Positions 43,272 through 53,127 of a stretch of 63,805 bases of DNA are shown piece by piece; the first letter of the stretch is position 1; every line of letters starts with the position of its first letter. The stretch covers positions 1-63,805 of the forward strand of contig PUNJ01000055.1 of the NCBI GenBank assembly GCA_003551705.1, written 5' to 3'. The DNA comes from Chloroflexota bacterium (lineage in GTDB: Bacteria > Chloroflexota > Dehalococcoidia > UBA2247 > RBG-13-53-26). A program made the position numbers and the translations under genes. The notes under the pieces are model-generated. The model was not told the DNA's origin. It worked only from the letters and a program-made list of their open reading frames with translations, and made no database searches.

Positions 43272-44099
43272 ATGGACTTCAACACGCTCGAATTTGAATG
43301 TACAGACCATGTAGGTTGGCTGACACTCAACAGGGCCGACCGGTTAAATGCATTGTCGATGGAAATGGTGCATGAGTTGAGACGCTTCTTCGGTAGTTTG
43401 GACGAAAGATTGGATGTTCGTATCCTAGTGGTCAAGGGTTCCGGAAGGGCATTTTGTGCGGGCTTCGACGTGTCAGGTCTGGCCGATGGCATGGCAGTAA
43501 TGGAGGCTGACGCCAATATGCCCAAAGGTGCTGTAACCTATGGGCACATGGTACAGAGGATTATGAATGACTTGATCATGAAAATACGGCAGGCTCCCCA
43601 GCCTGTAATAGCGGCCGTGCGCGGGCCTGCTGTTGGCGGGGGGTTCACACTCAGCATGGCTTGTGACATACGCATAGCCAGCGAAAATGCGCGCTTCCAG
43701 GCCGCCAATATTCGCATAGGCTATACCGGAGCCGACATGGGCTCGTCTTATTTTCTGCCGCGGCTTATCGGCCTCTCCCGGGCAGCCGAATACATGTACA
43801 CGGGCCGGGTCTTGGATGCGCCTACGGCCGAACGCATCGGCTTTATTTCCAGAATGGTCGCTGATGGGCAGTTGGAGGACGCCGCCAGGGAAATGGCCTC
43901 TGATATGCTGAAGGCTACCCCGCTGGGGCTTCGCCTGACCAAGGAGTTGTTGAACATCAACATAGATGCCCCCAGCCTTATGGCTGCCGTTCAGTTGGAG
44001 GCAGGTGGGCAGTTGCTTTGCGGCATGAGTGAAGACGCAGGAGAAGCCATCAAGGCTGCATATTTCGAGAAGCGCTCGCCAAGGTACCAAGACAAGTAG
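43272..44099 (+). CDS. Enoyl-CoA hydratase/isomerase family protein (crotonase 3)
   Basis: 275-residue crotonase-fold protein. GSGRAFCAGFDVSGL forms the oxyanion hole. The segment GGGFTLSMACDIRIAS lacks the first hydratase Glu (Thr instead), and ANIRIGYTGADMGSS lacks the second, though GADMG supplies an Asp seen in a large non-hydratase subgroup. Not closely related to the tandem pair at 10898-12515. Possibly an isomerase or other acyl-CoA-acting enzyme. Confidence 0.88.
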   Translation: MDFNTLEFECTDHVGWLTLNRADRLNALSMEMVHELRRFFGSLDERLDVRILVVKGSGRAFCAGFDVSGLADGMAVMEADANMPKGAVTYGHMVQRIMNDLIMKIRQAPQPVIAAVRGPAVGGGFTLSMACDIRIASENARFQAANIRIGYTGADMGSSYFLPRLIGLSRAAEYMYTGRVLDAPTAERIGFISRMVADGQLEDAAREMASDMLKATPLGLRLTKELLNINIDAPSLMAAVQLEAGGQLLCGMSEDAGEAIKAAYFEKRSPRYQDK

Positions 44100-44110
44100 T
44101 CACTACGTGA

Positions 44111-44965
44111 CTATCTCTCAATCCAGGAAATGAGGTACTCGGCTCCGTTTCCATCTGGGTCAAAGTGGCTACGTTTCCAGTCACCGTCCAGCCCGGTCTG
44201 CCGGGCTGCCAGTTCGAAGTGAGACATGGCGATTCCCATGTCTATCAACTGCAGGTCCGCTGCCCTGAGCAGCTTACCATAGCCGGGTTTTCGCTTGAGC
44301 AGGAAGTGAAACACGTTAACATTGTCCTCTTTCACAATCCGCCAAGGCTGATAATTGGTGGCTGACGGGGCCAATCTCACACATTCCAGAGCGGTTACAT
44401 AGTCGCCGGCCTCATCTTTGGCGAGGGGCTTGTTCATGTCGCCTTGAAAGAACAATGTGGTCCATGGTTTCCTCTGGTCAGCTGAGATAAAGCGTCTCAT
44501 TATCCGCTCCCTGACCGTTCGCCTGTCACTAGCATATCCTACAGGACTGATGGCGGGAATGACCTCTTGTTCCGTCACACTCAGTTTCCTGGCAAAACTT
44601 GCTCGTTTGAATGTGCCCCCCAGCCAGCAAGTACCAAGGCCCAGGTCTGTAACCCTGACGATCACCTGCTCCAGGCAGTAGCCGAAGTCCTCCATGGCAC
44701 CGGGCAAATCTTTGACGACGCCCGCAATATACAGTCTGGCGCCCTTGATGAAACCGTAAGTTCCAAGTTGCCTTGACTCGGCCTGTTCCATATCCGAAAG
44801 GTCAATCAGGCTGAACCTTACTCTATGGCCGAACGGTCCCTGGTTGTGGTCCCCAAGGAAATCGTTTATCCTGTTCTTGGTTGCTTGTTCAACGGGCCTG
44901 TCTATATATGATCTGACAGAAGCCCGCCTCTTAATGGCCTCTATCATGTCCCCGGTCTGTAGCAT
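44111..44965 (-). CDS. Nitroreductase-family protein
   Basis: 284 residues with two nitroreductase-like halves: AIKRRASVRSYIDRPV at the start, GLGTCWLGGTFKR in the middle and RLAPSATNYQPWRI in the second half. Predicted FMN-binding oxidoreductase of the large 'putative TM nitroreductase' group. ATG 44965 has GGTGGGG upstream; ATG 44947 is an alternative. Substrate unknown. Confidence 0.85.
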   Translation of the reverse strand: MLQTGDMIEAIKRRASVRSYIDRPVEQATKNRINDFLGDHNQGPFGHRVRFSLIDLSDMEQAESRQLGTYGFIKGARLYIAGVVKDLPGAMEDFGYCLEQVIVRVTDLGLGTCWLGGTFKRASFARKLSVTEQEVIPAISPVGYASDRRTVRERIMRRFISADQRKPWTTLFFQGDMNKPLAKDEAGDYVTALECVRLAPSATNYQPWRIVKEDNVNVFHFLLKRKPGYGKLLRAADLQLIDMGIAMSHFELAARQTGLDGDWKRSHFDPDGNGAEYLISWIER

Positions 44966-45197
44966 GTTACCCCACCCAGTGTGTCAAAATCGGCCGCGAT
45001 TCTTGCCTCTCTTCGTATTTGTACCACTTCTCCGTTGTTCATGCCAGGCCGGACAACGGGCAACCTTTTCCTCATTATCCCCGAAGCCTTCAAGGTGAGA
45101 TGGGACATGGAAGAGCAGCGTGTAGGAAGCAGCAACAGAAAAGGGAGTGCATTGATGGTTTGGCCTCCCACGTTAGCTCCGACTTGACTTTCATGGC

Positions 45198-46220
45198 TTA
45201 GATGGCCACGAGCCTATAGATGTTCACCGGTCCTGACTGTGTTCTGCCAACTTGGCCGTTGCTCTCCAAATACTCCAGATGTGCCAGGGTTTCCCTGACC
45301 GCCAAAACACGGTTAGTGGCATCCATCTCGGCCCAGGTACCGACATCCCAGCTCACCTTCTCTGCCAGATCCCATGGGGTTGCTGCAGTGCGATCAGAAA
45401 GGCCATCGATCACTTCGGCCAGGCGCTGTTCATGATGCACCAGTATTTCATCAACTCGCTTGGCCAGACCGTCGAAGGGACGCTCGTGGGCAGGAAGGAC
45501 CTGGTCAACATCGAGTGGTTGTACCTTGCGAAGGGCCTCGAGGTACTGGCCCAACTGGTTATAGCTGGTCAGGTGGCTGGGTGAGATATGGGGCGTAATA
45601 TCAACCAGAACATGGTCGCCGGAAAAAAGAATTCTTCTCTCACGGTCATGCAGGCATATATGACCCGGACTATGGCCAGGGGTGAGGATGGCTCGAAACT
45701 GATCATGAATGACCTGGCTTTCATTGTTGTCCAGAACAACGTCGGGTTCAAGCCCCGTTGGAAAGAGCGCTCTACCGAAGCTAGCCATGTCATAGAAGTT
45801 CTGCAACACGCCCGGTGGCACACCGAGGCATTTGGCCCATTCCACGAGCCCATCAAGGTTCCATACCTTATTTGGCCCCACTGTGTGCTGGAGTATGTCC
45901 CAGTCTGCCCGGTGAATAATGACTTGAGCGCCCGAGGCATCCTTAATGTGCTTGGCCAGGCCGCTATGGTCAGGATGGTAGTGGGTCAGGAATAGCCAGC
46001 GTATGTCCTTGATCGATAGCCCGATTTCACTGACGCGCCTGCATAGAATATCGAAGGCACCGGCGTCATTATAGCCGCTATCGACCATCAGCCAGCCGCT
46101 ACCTGTATCGATCAGGTATGACAGCGTTTGGAAGTCGCGGTCGCGCTGCAGGGACCCGATCAGCAAGGGGACTTTGACCATGTAGATCCCTTGTCTGATT
46201 GATACAGGACTATCTTCCAT
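45198..46220 (-). CDS. MBL-fold metallo-hydrolase
   Basis: 340-residue metallo-beta-lactamase-fold hydrolase. The metal motif is THYHPDHSGLAKH; further His are in LTPGHSPGHICLHD and VLPAHERP, and the last third is a winged-helix-like domain (TLAHLEYLESNGQVGR). This layout matches the lactamase-B2-type hydrolases that act on thioesters or lactones. AAAGGAGA precedes its ATG. Confidence 0.88.
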   Translation of the reverse strand: MEDSPVSIRQGIYMVKVPLLIGSLQRDRDFQTLSYLIDTGSGWLMVDSGYNDAGAFDILCRRVSEIGLSIKDIRWLFLTHYHPDHSGLAKHIKDASGAQVIIHRADWDILQHTVGPNKVWNLDGLVEWAKCLGVPPGVLQNFYDMASFGRALFPTGLEPDVVLDNNESQVIHDQFRAILTPGHSPGHICLHDRERRILFSGDHVLVDITPHISPSHLTSYNQLGQYLEALRKVQPLDVDQVLPAHERPFDGLAKRVDEILVHHEQRLAEVIDGLSDRTAATPWDLAEKVSWDVGTWAEMDATNRVLAVRETLAHLEYLESNGQVGRTQSGPVNIYRLVAI

Positions 46221-46243
46221 GGCGCTCTCCTTTCTTGCCCTCT

Positions 46244-46252
46244 AGTATAGCA
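46244..46252 (-). promoter_or_regulatory. Extended -10 promoter of the MBL-fold gene
   Basis: Minus strand TG-C-TATACT (-10 at 46244-46249), about 24 bases before the ATG. Confidence 0.45.
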
Positions 46253-46436
46253 CCGGCGTAACCCGTATTGCCAAGTCAAGATTACCGGCCGGTGCGGTTG
46301 TGCTGTTTGCTACAAGATCTCGCCGGGAGCAGCTCTTTGAAGTCTGGATCCCGGACCTCATGCCGGAACGCCTGGCGAAGGTATTCGCAAGTGAAGTGCC
46401 TTGGGCAATTCAGATAGAATTCCAAGGGAAAGCGCA

Positions 46437-47924
46437 TTACGTGCACAAAGATTGTCCTTCGACAGAAGGAATTTCACGAGCCGGCAATACTCCACCAGGC
46501 AAGCTCCTGACCTCCAGTGGCAGAGAGAAAGTGAAGGCGCTGCCTTCACCTGTTGTGCTGCTCACCCAGATTTCACCGCCGTGCAACTCGACAAGCTTCT
46601 TTGACAAAGCTAGTCCCAGCCCCAGACCGCTGAAGCGTTGCCGGTCTTTCTCGCCACGGTAGTAAGGTTGGAAGAGTCTCTCTTGTTCTTCCTCTGCTAT
46701 GCCCGGGCCGTTGTCCCGGATCTCAATAAACATTGACCCGTCTTTCTCCCACCCGCTTAGTGTAATGCTGCCTTCATCCTTCAGAAATTTCGTAGCATTG
46801 CCAAGGATATTCATCACAACCTGACGGACTCGCTGTTCATCGGCCCAGACCCGGGGGAAATCCTCAGGCAAGTTCATGGTCAGTGTTTGTCCGTGGCTGC
46901 AGATGAGTGGTGAAATCTCTTCCTCCACGCCATGCAGTAACTCAGCAATGTTCACGGGTTTGCAGTGAATATTGAGCATGCCGATTTCGCCTCTGGCCAG
47001 GTCCATCAGTTCATCAATTCGACGGTTCAGGTTGTCCGAACTACGGTGAATGGTCCTGGCAACTTTCAACAAGGGCCCTTCTGGAACCTCCATTACCAAT
47101 AACTCGCTGGAGGCCATAATGGAGGTAAGTGGTGTCTTGAGTTCGTGTACCAGCGTACGTAGGAACTCAACCCGCTTCTGCATCTCGGTCTCCAGCATGT
47201 TTCTGAGGTCGTGTTCCTGTTCATATAGAGACTGCAATTGCGTCTCTATGTTACGGCGCTGGTCAAGCTGCGACTCAAGCAATGCATTTGCCATGACAAG
47301 CTGGGTAGTCCGCTCGCTCACCCTTAATTCCAATTCATCTCTGGCGAAGCTCAGGGCCTCCTCGGTCTTGGTGCGGCGCGTGATCTCTTTCTCCAAATTC
47401 TTCACGTAATTGATGACCTTGTCTTTGTTGTCCTGCATCTGTATGGTCAGCATGGCCAGCCATACCCAGATGAGCAACGCCAACGTAATTATGGACAAGT
47501 TTTGCCACCAGGGAAGGGAGGATATACCAGGAGTTACCGTACGGACAAGAAGTCCGAACGCTCCTGCTATCGATCCGCTGAGCAGATAGGGAAGATAAGC
47601 GGTCCAAATTCGGCGAAACGCTGTCCATGACGTGGGTACGGGATCGGGTATCAAGCGCCGGAACACGAACAACGCCAGTAGACCGGCCGCAACTCCTTCC
47701 ATGACGACGAAGGAACTGGCCCCCAGTATCAGACCGAGGCCATTATTTTGAATGCCCAAGCTCAAACCGATCATGAAGGCAGATAAAATGCCTGCCGTTG
47801 AGGCGGTCAGGGCAAAGCGCACATATGGTACTGGACGGCAAGGCAGGGTCTTAGTCAACCACAATGCCATGCAATAGAGGCCTTGGGCTAGAACTGACAA
47901 GGTCCGATTACATGTTTTCTGCAT
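46437..47924 (-). CDS. Membrane sensor histidine kinase
   Basis: 495 residues. About four to five membrane helices fill residues 1-155, with no large extracellular loop, then a long coiled coil (about 160-250), dimerisation domain with His in TLVHELKTPLTS, and an ATPase domain with MNILGNATKFL, IRDNGPGIAEEE and SGLGLGLALSKKL. No response regulator is adjacent; the regulators at 39626 and 61270 are the only intact ones in the window. The ribosome site is not obvious. Confidence 0.9.
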   Translation of the reverse strand: MQKTCNRTLSVLAQGLYCMALWLTKTLPCRPVPYVRFALTASTAGILSAFMIGLSLGIQNNGLGLILGASSFVVMEGVAAGLLALFVFRRLIPDPVPTSWTAFRRIWTAYLPYLLSGSIAGAFGLLVRTVTPGISSLPWWQNLSIITLALLIWVWLAMLTIQMQDNKDKVINYVKNLEKEITRRTKTEEALSFARDELELRVSERTTQLVMANALLESQLDQRRNIETQLQSLYEQEHDLRNMLETEMQKRVEFLRTLVHELKTPLTSIMASSELLVMEVPEGPLLKVARTIHRSSDNLNRRIDELMDLARGEIGMLNIHCKPVNIAELLHGVEEEISPLICSHGQTLTMNLPEDFPRVWADEQRVRQVVMNILGNATKFLKDEGSITLSGWEKDGSMFIEIRDNGPGIAEEEQERLFQPYYRGEKDRQRFSGLGLGLALSKKLVELHGGEIWVSSTTGEGSAFTFSLPLEVRSLPGGVLPAREIPSVEGQSLCT

Positions 47925-48167
47925 CTGTCATTTCAAGCAACTCAGGGATAACGGGCGGGCCGGGCTGAAGTGGATCGCTCTTGTAGAAGAGAGCCCCACC
48001 GTGTCCCTCGCCATCCCGGCACAGTCAACCCTCAGGGGGGCAGTACAAGAAAACGCCATGTCACCTGAGAAATTTATACAGGAACCGTGTCACAATCGTC
48101 TCACAGACCGGGAGTCGCAGGTCACCAGTCCATTATTTGAGGCATTCGGCCTTGAAGGCTGTTCTGC

Positions 48168-48197
48168 TTGACACCTTCGTTCTCTGGAACCCATAAT
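48168..48197 (+). promoter_or_regulatory. Promoter of the phosphoesterase gene
   Basis: TTGACA (48168-48173), 18-base spacer, CATAAT (48192-48197). Transcription should begin near 48204, three bases before the ATG: a leaderless message. Confidence 0.6.
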
Positions 48198-48206
48198 TGG
48201 CTTGTC

Positions 48207-48731
48207 ATGCGGGTTGGCTTGCTTTCGGATACTCACATACCCGAAGCGGCTGATCTACTGCCCCCGGCCGTATTCAAGGCGCTCGATGGTGTCGACCTAC
48301 TCTTACATTGTGGTGACATTTACCGGTTGTACGTACTTGACGAGCTTGAGCGCCTGGCTCCAGTCCTGGCAGCCAAGGGAGACGATGACAGCCGTCAGCT
48401 CCTGCTAGACGAAAGGGTGAAACCAAAACATGTATTGTACCTGGACGGTGTCACTGTCTGGTTGATGCACGATATCCCCTACTCCCGGTTGATGACCCCC
48501 TGGCAACGGGAAAGAGAGCGGCCGGATGTTGTGGTTTTCGGTCACGATCACGTAACTATTCTGGATACACATCATGGTGTGTTATACGTGAATCCGGGCA
48601 GTCCCACCTTCTTGAACTACCGTCAGGGGCCGGGAACCGTGGCGATCCTTGATATTCAGGGGGGCAATGCTGAGGCACGCATTGTTTCCCTGGCGAAACC
48701 AGACTTCTCTAGACCTGAGCCGGCGCCATGA
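48207..48731 (+). CDS. YfcE/MJ0936-type metallophosphoesterase
   Basis: 174-residue calcineurin-like phosphoesterase. Metal ligands are visible in GLLSDTHIPE, LHCGDIY, KGDDDSR, MHDIPYS and FGHDHVTI; NPGSP near the end is typical of the family. It should hydrolyse phosphodiesters. ATG 48207 is chosen since the upstream in-frame TTG at 48168 is part of the -35 box. Its 3' end overlaps the convergent serpin gene by 23 bases. Confidence 0.88.
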   Translation: MRVGLLSDTHIPEAADLLPPAVFKALDGVDLLLHCGDIYRLYVLDELERLAPVLAAKGDDDSRQLLLDERVKPKHVLYLDGVTVWLMHDIPYSRLMTPWQRERERPDVVVFGHDHVTILDTHHGVLYVNPGSPTFLNYRQGPGTVAILDIQGGNAEARIVSLAKPDFSRPEPAP

Positions 48732-49971
48732 CCTTGCCGGCAAATAACACTGTCTGTGATTGTGCCTCCCGGATCGCCAGAACGAAGGGCCGGTCAACCT
48801 GGAATTCCAACGGTGGCGAGTAGGAAGTTACGAAACCAATGGAGGTTGAAGCGGCAGCCTCCGTGCCCTTTTCATTGACCTCAATGACTGCTTTGTGTTT
48901 GGCTTCTCCGATCCAAACATTTCCGTTCTCCAGCATCCCGCCAAAATCGGCCTCTGGGGTAAAGATTGTAGCAAGACCCATGGCGGATAGCGAATGTTTC
49001 AGGTCCGTCTCATATTCCAGGTTGAAGCGAGGTAGGGATAAGGAAACCGTTTCGTACGAAAAACTGTCCATGAGTTTTGACCAGCTACTTGCATCCAGGA
49101 AGGACATAACAGAGTTTACAGAACAATCTGGGCCGGGGAGGATAATCGTCATGTAGTAGTCTCCTTCCCCGTAGGGTATGTCCAGGGCTTGATACAGTCC
49201 GTTCTCGTAATAACGGTATCTGGCCTCGTTAAACATCATGTTAACGGTGGTCGTTGTGCCATCTTCCCGGTAGAATGAGGCTGGTGCCGTCAGCATTTCA
49301 TCAAAAGGCCGGTCCCAGTTGCCCTTGAAGTAAATGGCGTTCAGCAGGAGCATCGCATATTGCTGTAGAGCGGCGCTATTGACCATGTCCGTAATCTTGC
49401 CCCTGGTCATGTCCTTCACCCAACCGTTGATCACGGCTGCCGTCTGCGGGTCTCCAAAATCGACGGTGGCAATCTCGGCGCCGAAACATGACCGGCTTAG
49501 GTCTACAAATGTCTGATTCAGCGTGTATCCTGCCCGAAACCAGATCGAGTTTGCCAACCCCACTTCCACTTCCGGGTCGAGTTCCTTCATCAGGTGTGTA
49601 AGTGTGGTCCAGGAAACACGAAGTTGCTCTTCTGTGAAACCATACAAATCGAGGGCTTCAGCAAGAGCTTCCTGTGTCGTCCCGGCCGCTCCGTTGTAGG
49701 CCATGGACAGGGCCATGTAGATGCTGAGCGGCGAGAAGAAAAGGTTCTCGCCCTTCTGCTCCGCCGCCATTATACGGAATAGTTCAAAGCCAAAGCTGTT
49801 ACTTGAAGCGAGCAATGCTTTGTCGCTTGCGGTTAGTTCCACAAATCTCTGGCTGCCGGACCGTTCATCGCCTTGCATCTCGCTTGTCTTGTCGCTTGTA
49901 CCTTCTGAAATAGAGGCGCATTGTACAAAGGTTAGCAGAAAAAGCAGGGCAAATGTAAATAACGTCCTCAT
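48709..49971 (-). CDS. Serpin (serine protease inhibitor), secreted
   Basis: 420 residues from ATG 49971 (AGGAG six bases ahead). The N-terminal hydrophobic signal is followed by a Ser/Thr/Glu-rich linker, then a full serpin fold: NLFFSPLSIYMALSMAYNGA, LLNAIYFKGNWDRPFD, and the hinge EVNEKGTEAAASTSIGF. The Ala-rich hinge marks an inhibitory serpin; the final FVLAIREAQSQTVLFAGKV is also typical. The predicted reactive bond lies in the segment FVTSYSPP, so P1 is not clear. It could protect the cell surface from extracellular proteases. Cys18 lacks a canonical lipobox. Confidence 0.92.
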   Translation of the reverse strand: MRTLFTFALLFLLTFVQCASISEGTSDKTSEMQGDERSGSQRFVELTASDKALLASSNSFGFELFRIMAAEQKGENLFFSPLSIYMALSMAYNGAAGTTQEALAEALDLYGFTEEQLRVSWTTLTHLMKELDPEVEVGLANSIWFRAGYTLNQTFVDLSRSCFGAEIATVDFGDPQTAAVINGWVKDMTRGKITDMVNSAALQQYAMLLLNAIYFKGNWDRPFDEMLTAPASFYREDGTTTTVNMMFNEARYRYYENGLYQALDIPYGEGDYYMTIILPGPDCSVNSVMSFLDASSWSKLMDSFSYETVSLSLPRFNLEYETDLKHSLSAMGLATIFTPEADFGGMLENGNVWIGEAKHKAVIEVNEKGTEAAASTSIGFVTSYSPPLEFQVDRPFVLAIREAQSQTVLFAGKVMAPAQV

Positions 49972-50118
49972 GTTATCTCCTGCGGTAACAACAGTCCAAC
50001 AGCTAACAGGCAACTTACATAATAGACGTAGGAACGAAGTAATCAGTTCCAATTTGTCCGCTGGTCCCTGCTGTTCGTTCAGGAATCGTGGAGTACTAAC
50101 TTTGACCCGGCTTACGTA

Positions 50119-53100
50119 TCACGCTTTTGTAGGTTGCGTTGATGGGGGACGTTTGAACTTGACCAGGAGACTGTATATTACTGGGATTACGATAAGAGTA
50201 AGCAGGGTTGAAGCAAAGAGTCCTCCAATAACCACGATTGCCAGCTCAGAGGCCAGAACGACTCCCTGGCCCAGTCCCGCTGCAAGAGGAGTCAAGGCTA
50301 TCATGGTCGTCAGAGCTGTCATCAGTATGGGGCGCAACCTGGTTCTGCCGGCCTCCAGCAATGCCTGCTTAGTTTCGACACCGGACCTTCGCAGCTGTTC
50401 CACTAGTGAGATGAGTACTATTCCATTGGTCAGAACGATGCCTACGAGCATCAATACGCCCATCATGGCTGAGGCACCTATCGTGTGACCGGTTATGAGC
50501 AGTCCCAGCACAGCGCCAATGGAGGCCAGGGGCAGGCTGACCATGATCACGAGGGTGTTTATGAAGGACCCGAAAGAGAGCATCACCATGGTGAAAGCAA
50601 TGGCTATGGCTATGATAATGGCGATGCCCATGTTGCGGAAAGTCTCCTCCATTTCCTCGGCAATGCCTCCCATTCTCAATTCCACTCCGTCGGCGGAAAA
50701 GGTGTCGAGCTTATGCTGGGCTGCGGCGTTCACGGCCCCAACGTCCCTGGCCGTTACCGTGGCCGAGATGGTAACAGCTCTCTGCTGGTCGATTCTCTGG
50801 ATACTGGTCGGAGTTTCCATCAGGGCCACGTCTGCTATTTGGCCCAGTCTTAGCTGGTAACTCAGCCCGCCGTTTATGATGAGCGACCAAAGTTCCTCGG
50901 CTGTTTGGGCATTTTGCAAAAGGCCGGTGATCTTCAACTGTTTGCCGTTGTAAGTTGCCTGAGTGTCCATGCCCTGCATCAGGGCGGCGTATTCCATCTG
51001 AAAGAGAGCCGGGTCCAGTCCCTGGGTTGTATGAAAGGTTAACCTGGACTGGTCAATGCTGATGACAGGCTTGGGCAGGACCAGTGAGGCGTCCGTTTCC
51101 ACATCCGTTAGACCGTCAATAGTCCTCATGTCCGCGGCAAGCGTTTCTGCAGCCGCCAGCACGGCAGCATAGTCCTCGCCTCGCACGTATACCTGGAAGC
51201 TGTTAGAGTCCATGTCGCCCATCATCGACGTCATCTCTTCTATCTTGATGGCTTCCCCATAACCAAGCTTGTCAATTTCAGCCAGCAGCCTGTTCGTTTC
51301 CTTGTCGAGGTCCGCATCAGGCTTATACATTATCTCAATGACGGATCGGTTGTCGCCGCTGCCACCGCCGGCCATGGCGCTCATGGCGCCGACTATGGAG
51401 CTTGAAGTGCCAACCGTTGTATGGTAGACCTGCACCTGGCTCGAGTTTGCTGCGATAACCTGCTCGACCTCAGCCGCTACAGCCGAGGTCGTGTTGATAT
51501 CCGTGCCCAGGTCCATTTCGATCTCTATTATGATCATTTTCTCGGCCATTGGAGGCATGAATGACGTGCCTACTATCGGGATCAGGCCCAGGCTTCCGAC
51601 GAAGAGTACCACGGCGATGAGACACGTCAAGGCACGGTGTCCGAGAGCCCACTTCAGAACTGGGATATAGAGGCGATGGTACCAGGAATTCGTGCTCTCT
51701 TGCTTGAGTTTCTTTGGCACCAGCAAACTGGATAGGGCAGGGACCAGGGTGAGTGAAACCAGCAGTGAGGCCAGCAAGGCAAAGGTCACTGTCAGAGCAA
51801 AGGGCACAAAGAGCTCGCCTACTATTCCGCCGACGAAAGCCAGTGGCAGGAAGATGGCTGCCGTAGCTATGGTCGCAGTCGCAATGGGCCGGGCCACTTC
51901 ACGTGAGCCATTGAGGGCCGCCTGTCGAAAACCCTCTCCCTGTCTCAGCCGTCTGTAGATCACCTCCAACATGACTATGCTGTCATCCACGATACGCCCG
52001 ATTGCTATGGCCATGGCACTCAGGGTCAGGATATTCATGGTCAGCCCCCACATGTGCATAACGAAAAACGCGAAAAGGAGGCTCAGGGGAATTGATATGG
52101 CAATGACCAGGGAGCCACGTATGGCGGCCAGGAAGAGGAGTATGATGATGACCGCCAGCGAGCCACCGATTGCGGCACTATTGGTGAGGTCTGATATACT
52201 TCGCTGGATATAATCGGCCTGGTTGAAGACGGTGGTCAGTTCTACATTGTTTTCTTGAAGGGCGGGCTCGAGTTCGTTGACCTTGGCAACTACCGCATTT
52301 CCGGTGGTCACGGTGTTTGCTTCGGGCGTTTTCATCACAGCAATGCCTATACTGTTTATACCGTCCGTGCGCGATATGGCGGTGCCCGGCGGTGGTCCAA
52401 CTGAGATGGTGGCTATATCATTAAGCTGGGCCGTACCCTTAATCAGAGTACTGCCCAGTTGCTCTATCGAATCGAACTCGGTATCCCCCAGGGCAGTTGC
52501 CAGTAGTGCCATGGATATACGTTGTGAGTTGAGCTTGGCTGGGTCAGGCTTAATCAGAACGTTCTCGTGACCGCCTTCCAGTGAGATGGAGAATACGCCG
52601 TCGGTTTCGGCCAGGGCGGGCATGACCAGGTCTGTGGCAATTCGACGCAGTTCCACCACCTCAAGGTCGCCCTTTAGACTCATGACCGTTAGAGGCATCA
52701 TGTTCATGTCAATCGGGAAGAGCATGGGGTTCTGGTCGTCTGAGCCGGGCATGGTGGCAGGCATGCCTGAAGGTAAAGGTATGGACTCTAGCTGCCTCGC
52801 CAAGTCTGCGTTGGTCCGGTCCATGTCCGTGCCGTACTTGAACTGCAGAAAGATGAAGCACATATTGTCAGCGGACGTGGACGATATCCTGCTGAGACCA
52901 CTGGTATTCGTGACTGCAGCCTCTATCGGCTCAGTCACCTCGTGCATTATCTCATCCGGTGTGGCACCGGGATAGAATGCGATTACCGTACTTATGGGTA
53001 ATTCAATGTCGGGTATAAGCTCTTGCTGGAGCTGGAGGGCGCCAAAAATCGAGGCGCCCACCAAGGCTAGAGCGATGACAAAGGTGATCCAAGGTTTGGC

Positions 53101-53127
53101 TATGGCAATGCGCGTCAACCAGTGCAC
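50119..53127 (-). CDS. RND-family (HAE1-like) efflux transporter
   Basis: 1,002-residue inner-membrane pump of the AcrB/HAE1 kind: N-terminal helix, large porter domain beginning at YPGATPDEIMHEVTEPIE, a middle block of helices with AIGRIVDDSIVMLEVIYRR (acidic proton-relay pair IVDDS), second porter domain, and a final helix block with GIVLTNGIVLISLVEQLRR. GTG start with GGAGG six bases ahead. No membrane-fusion or TolC gene is adjacent, consistent with a cell that may lack an outer membrane. Substrate unknown. Confidence 0.93.
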   Translation of the reverse strand: MHWLTRIAIAKPWITFVIALALVGASIFGALQLQQELIPDIELPISTVIAFYPGATPDEIMHEVTEPIEAAVTNTSGLSRISSTSADNMCFIFLQFKYGTDMDRTNADLARQLESIPLPSGMPATMPGSDDQNPMLFPIDMNMMPLTVMSLKGDLEVVELRRIATDLVMPALAETDGVFSISLEGGHENVLIKPDPAKLNSQRISMALLATALGDTEFDSIEQLGSTLIKGTAQLNDIATISVGPPPGTAISRTDGINSIGIAVMKTPEANTVTTGNAVVAKVNELEPALQENNVELTTVFNQADYIQRSISDLTNSAAIGGSLAVIIILLFLAAIRGSLVIAISIPLSLLFAFFVMHMWGLTMNILTLSAMAIAIGRIVDDSIVMLEVIYRRLRQGEGFRQAALNGSREVARPIATATIATAAIFLPLAFVGGIVGELFVPFALTVTFALLASLLVSLTLVPALSSLLVPKKLKQESTNSWYHRLYIPVLKWALGHRALTCLIAVVLFVGSLGLIPIVGTSFMPPMAEKMIIIEIEMDLGTDINTTSAVAAEVEQVIAANSSQVQVYHTTVGTSSSIVGAMSAMAGGGSGDNRSVIEIMYKPDADLDKETNRLLAEIDKLGYGEAIKIEEMTSMMGDMDSNSFQVYVRGEDYAAVLAAAETLAADMRTIDGLTDVETDASLVLPKPVISIDQSRLTFHTTQGLDPALFQMEYAALMQGMDTQATYNGKQLKITGLLQNAQTAEELWSLIINGGLSYQLRLGQIADVALMETPTSIQRIDQQRAVTISATVTARDVGAVNAAAQHKLDTFSADGVELRMGGIAEEMEETFRNMGIAIIIAIAIAFTMVMLSFGSFINTLVIMVSLPLASIGAVLGLLITGHTIGASAMMGVLMLVGIVLTNGIVLISLVEQLRRSGVETKQALLEAGRTRLRPILMTALTTMIALTPLAAGLGQGVVLASELAIVVIGGLFASTLLTLIVIPVIYSLLVKFKRPPSTQPTKA

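Noticed and set aside
48168-48206. TTG start for the phosphoesterase at 48168
   Set aside because: This TTG is part of a TTGACA -35 box; the family begins at MRVGLLSDTH (48207).
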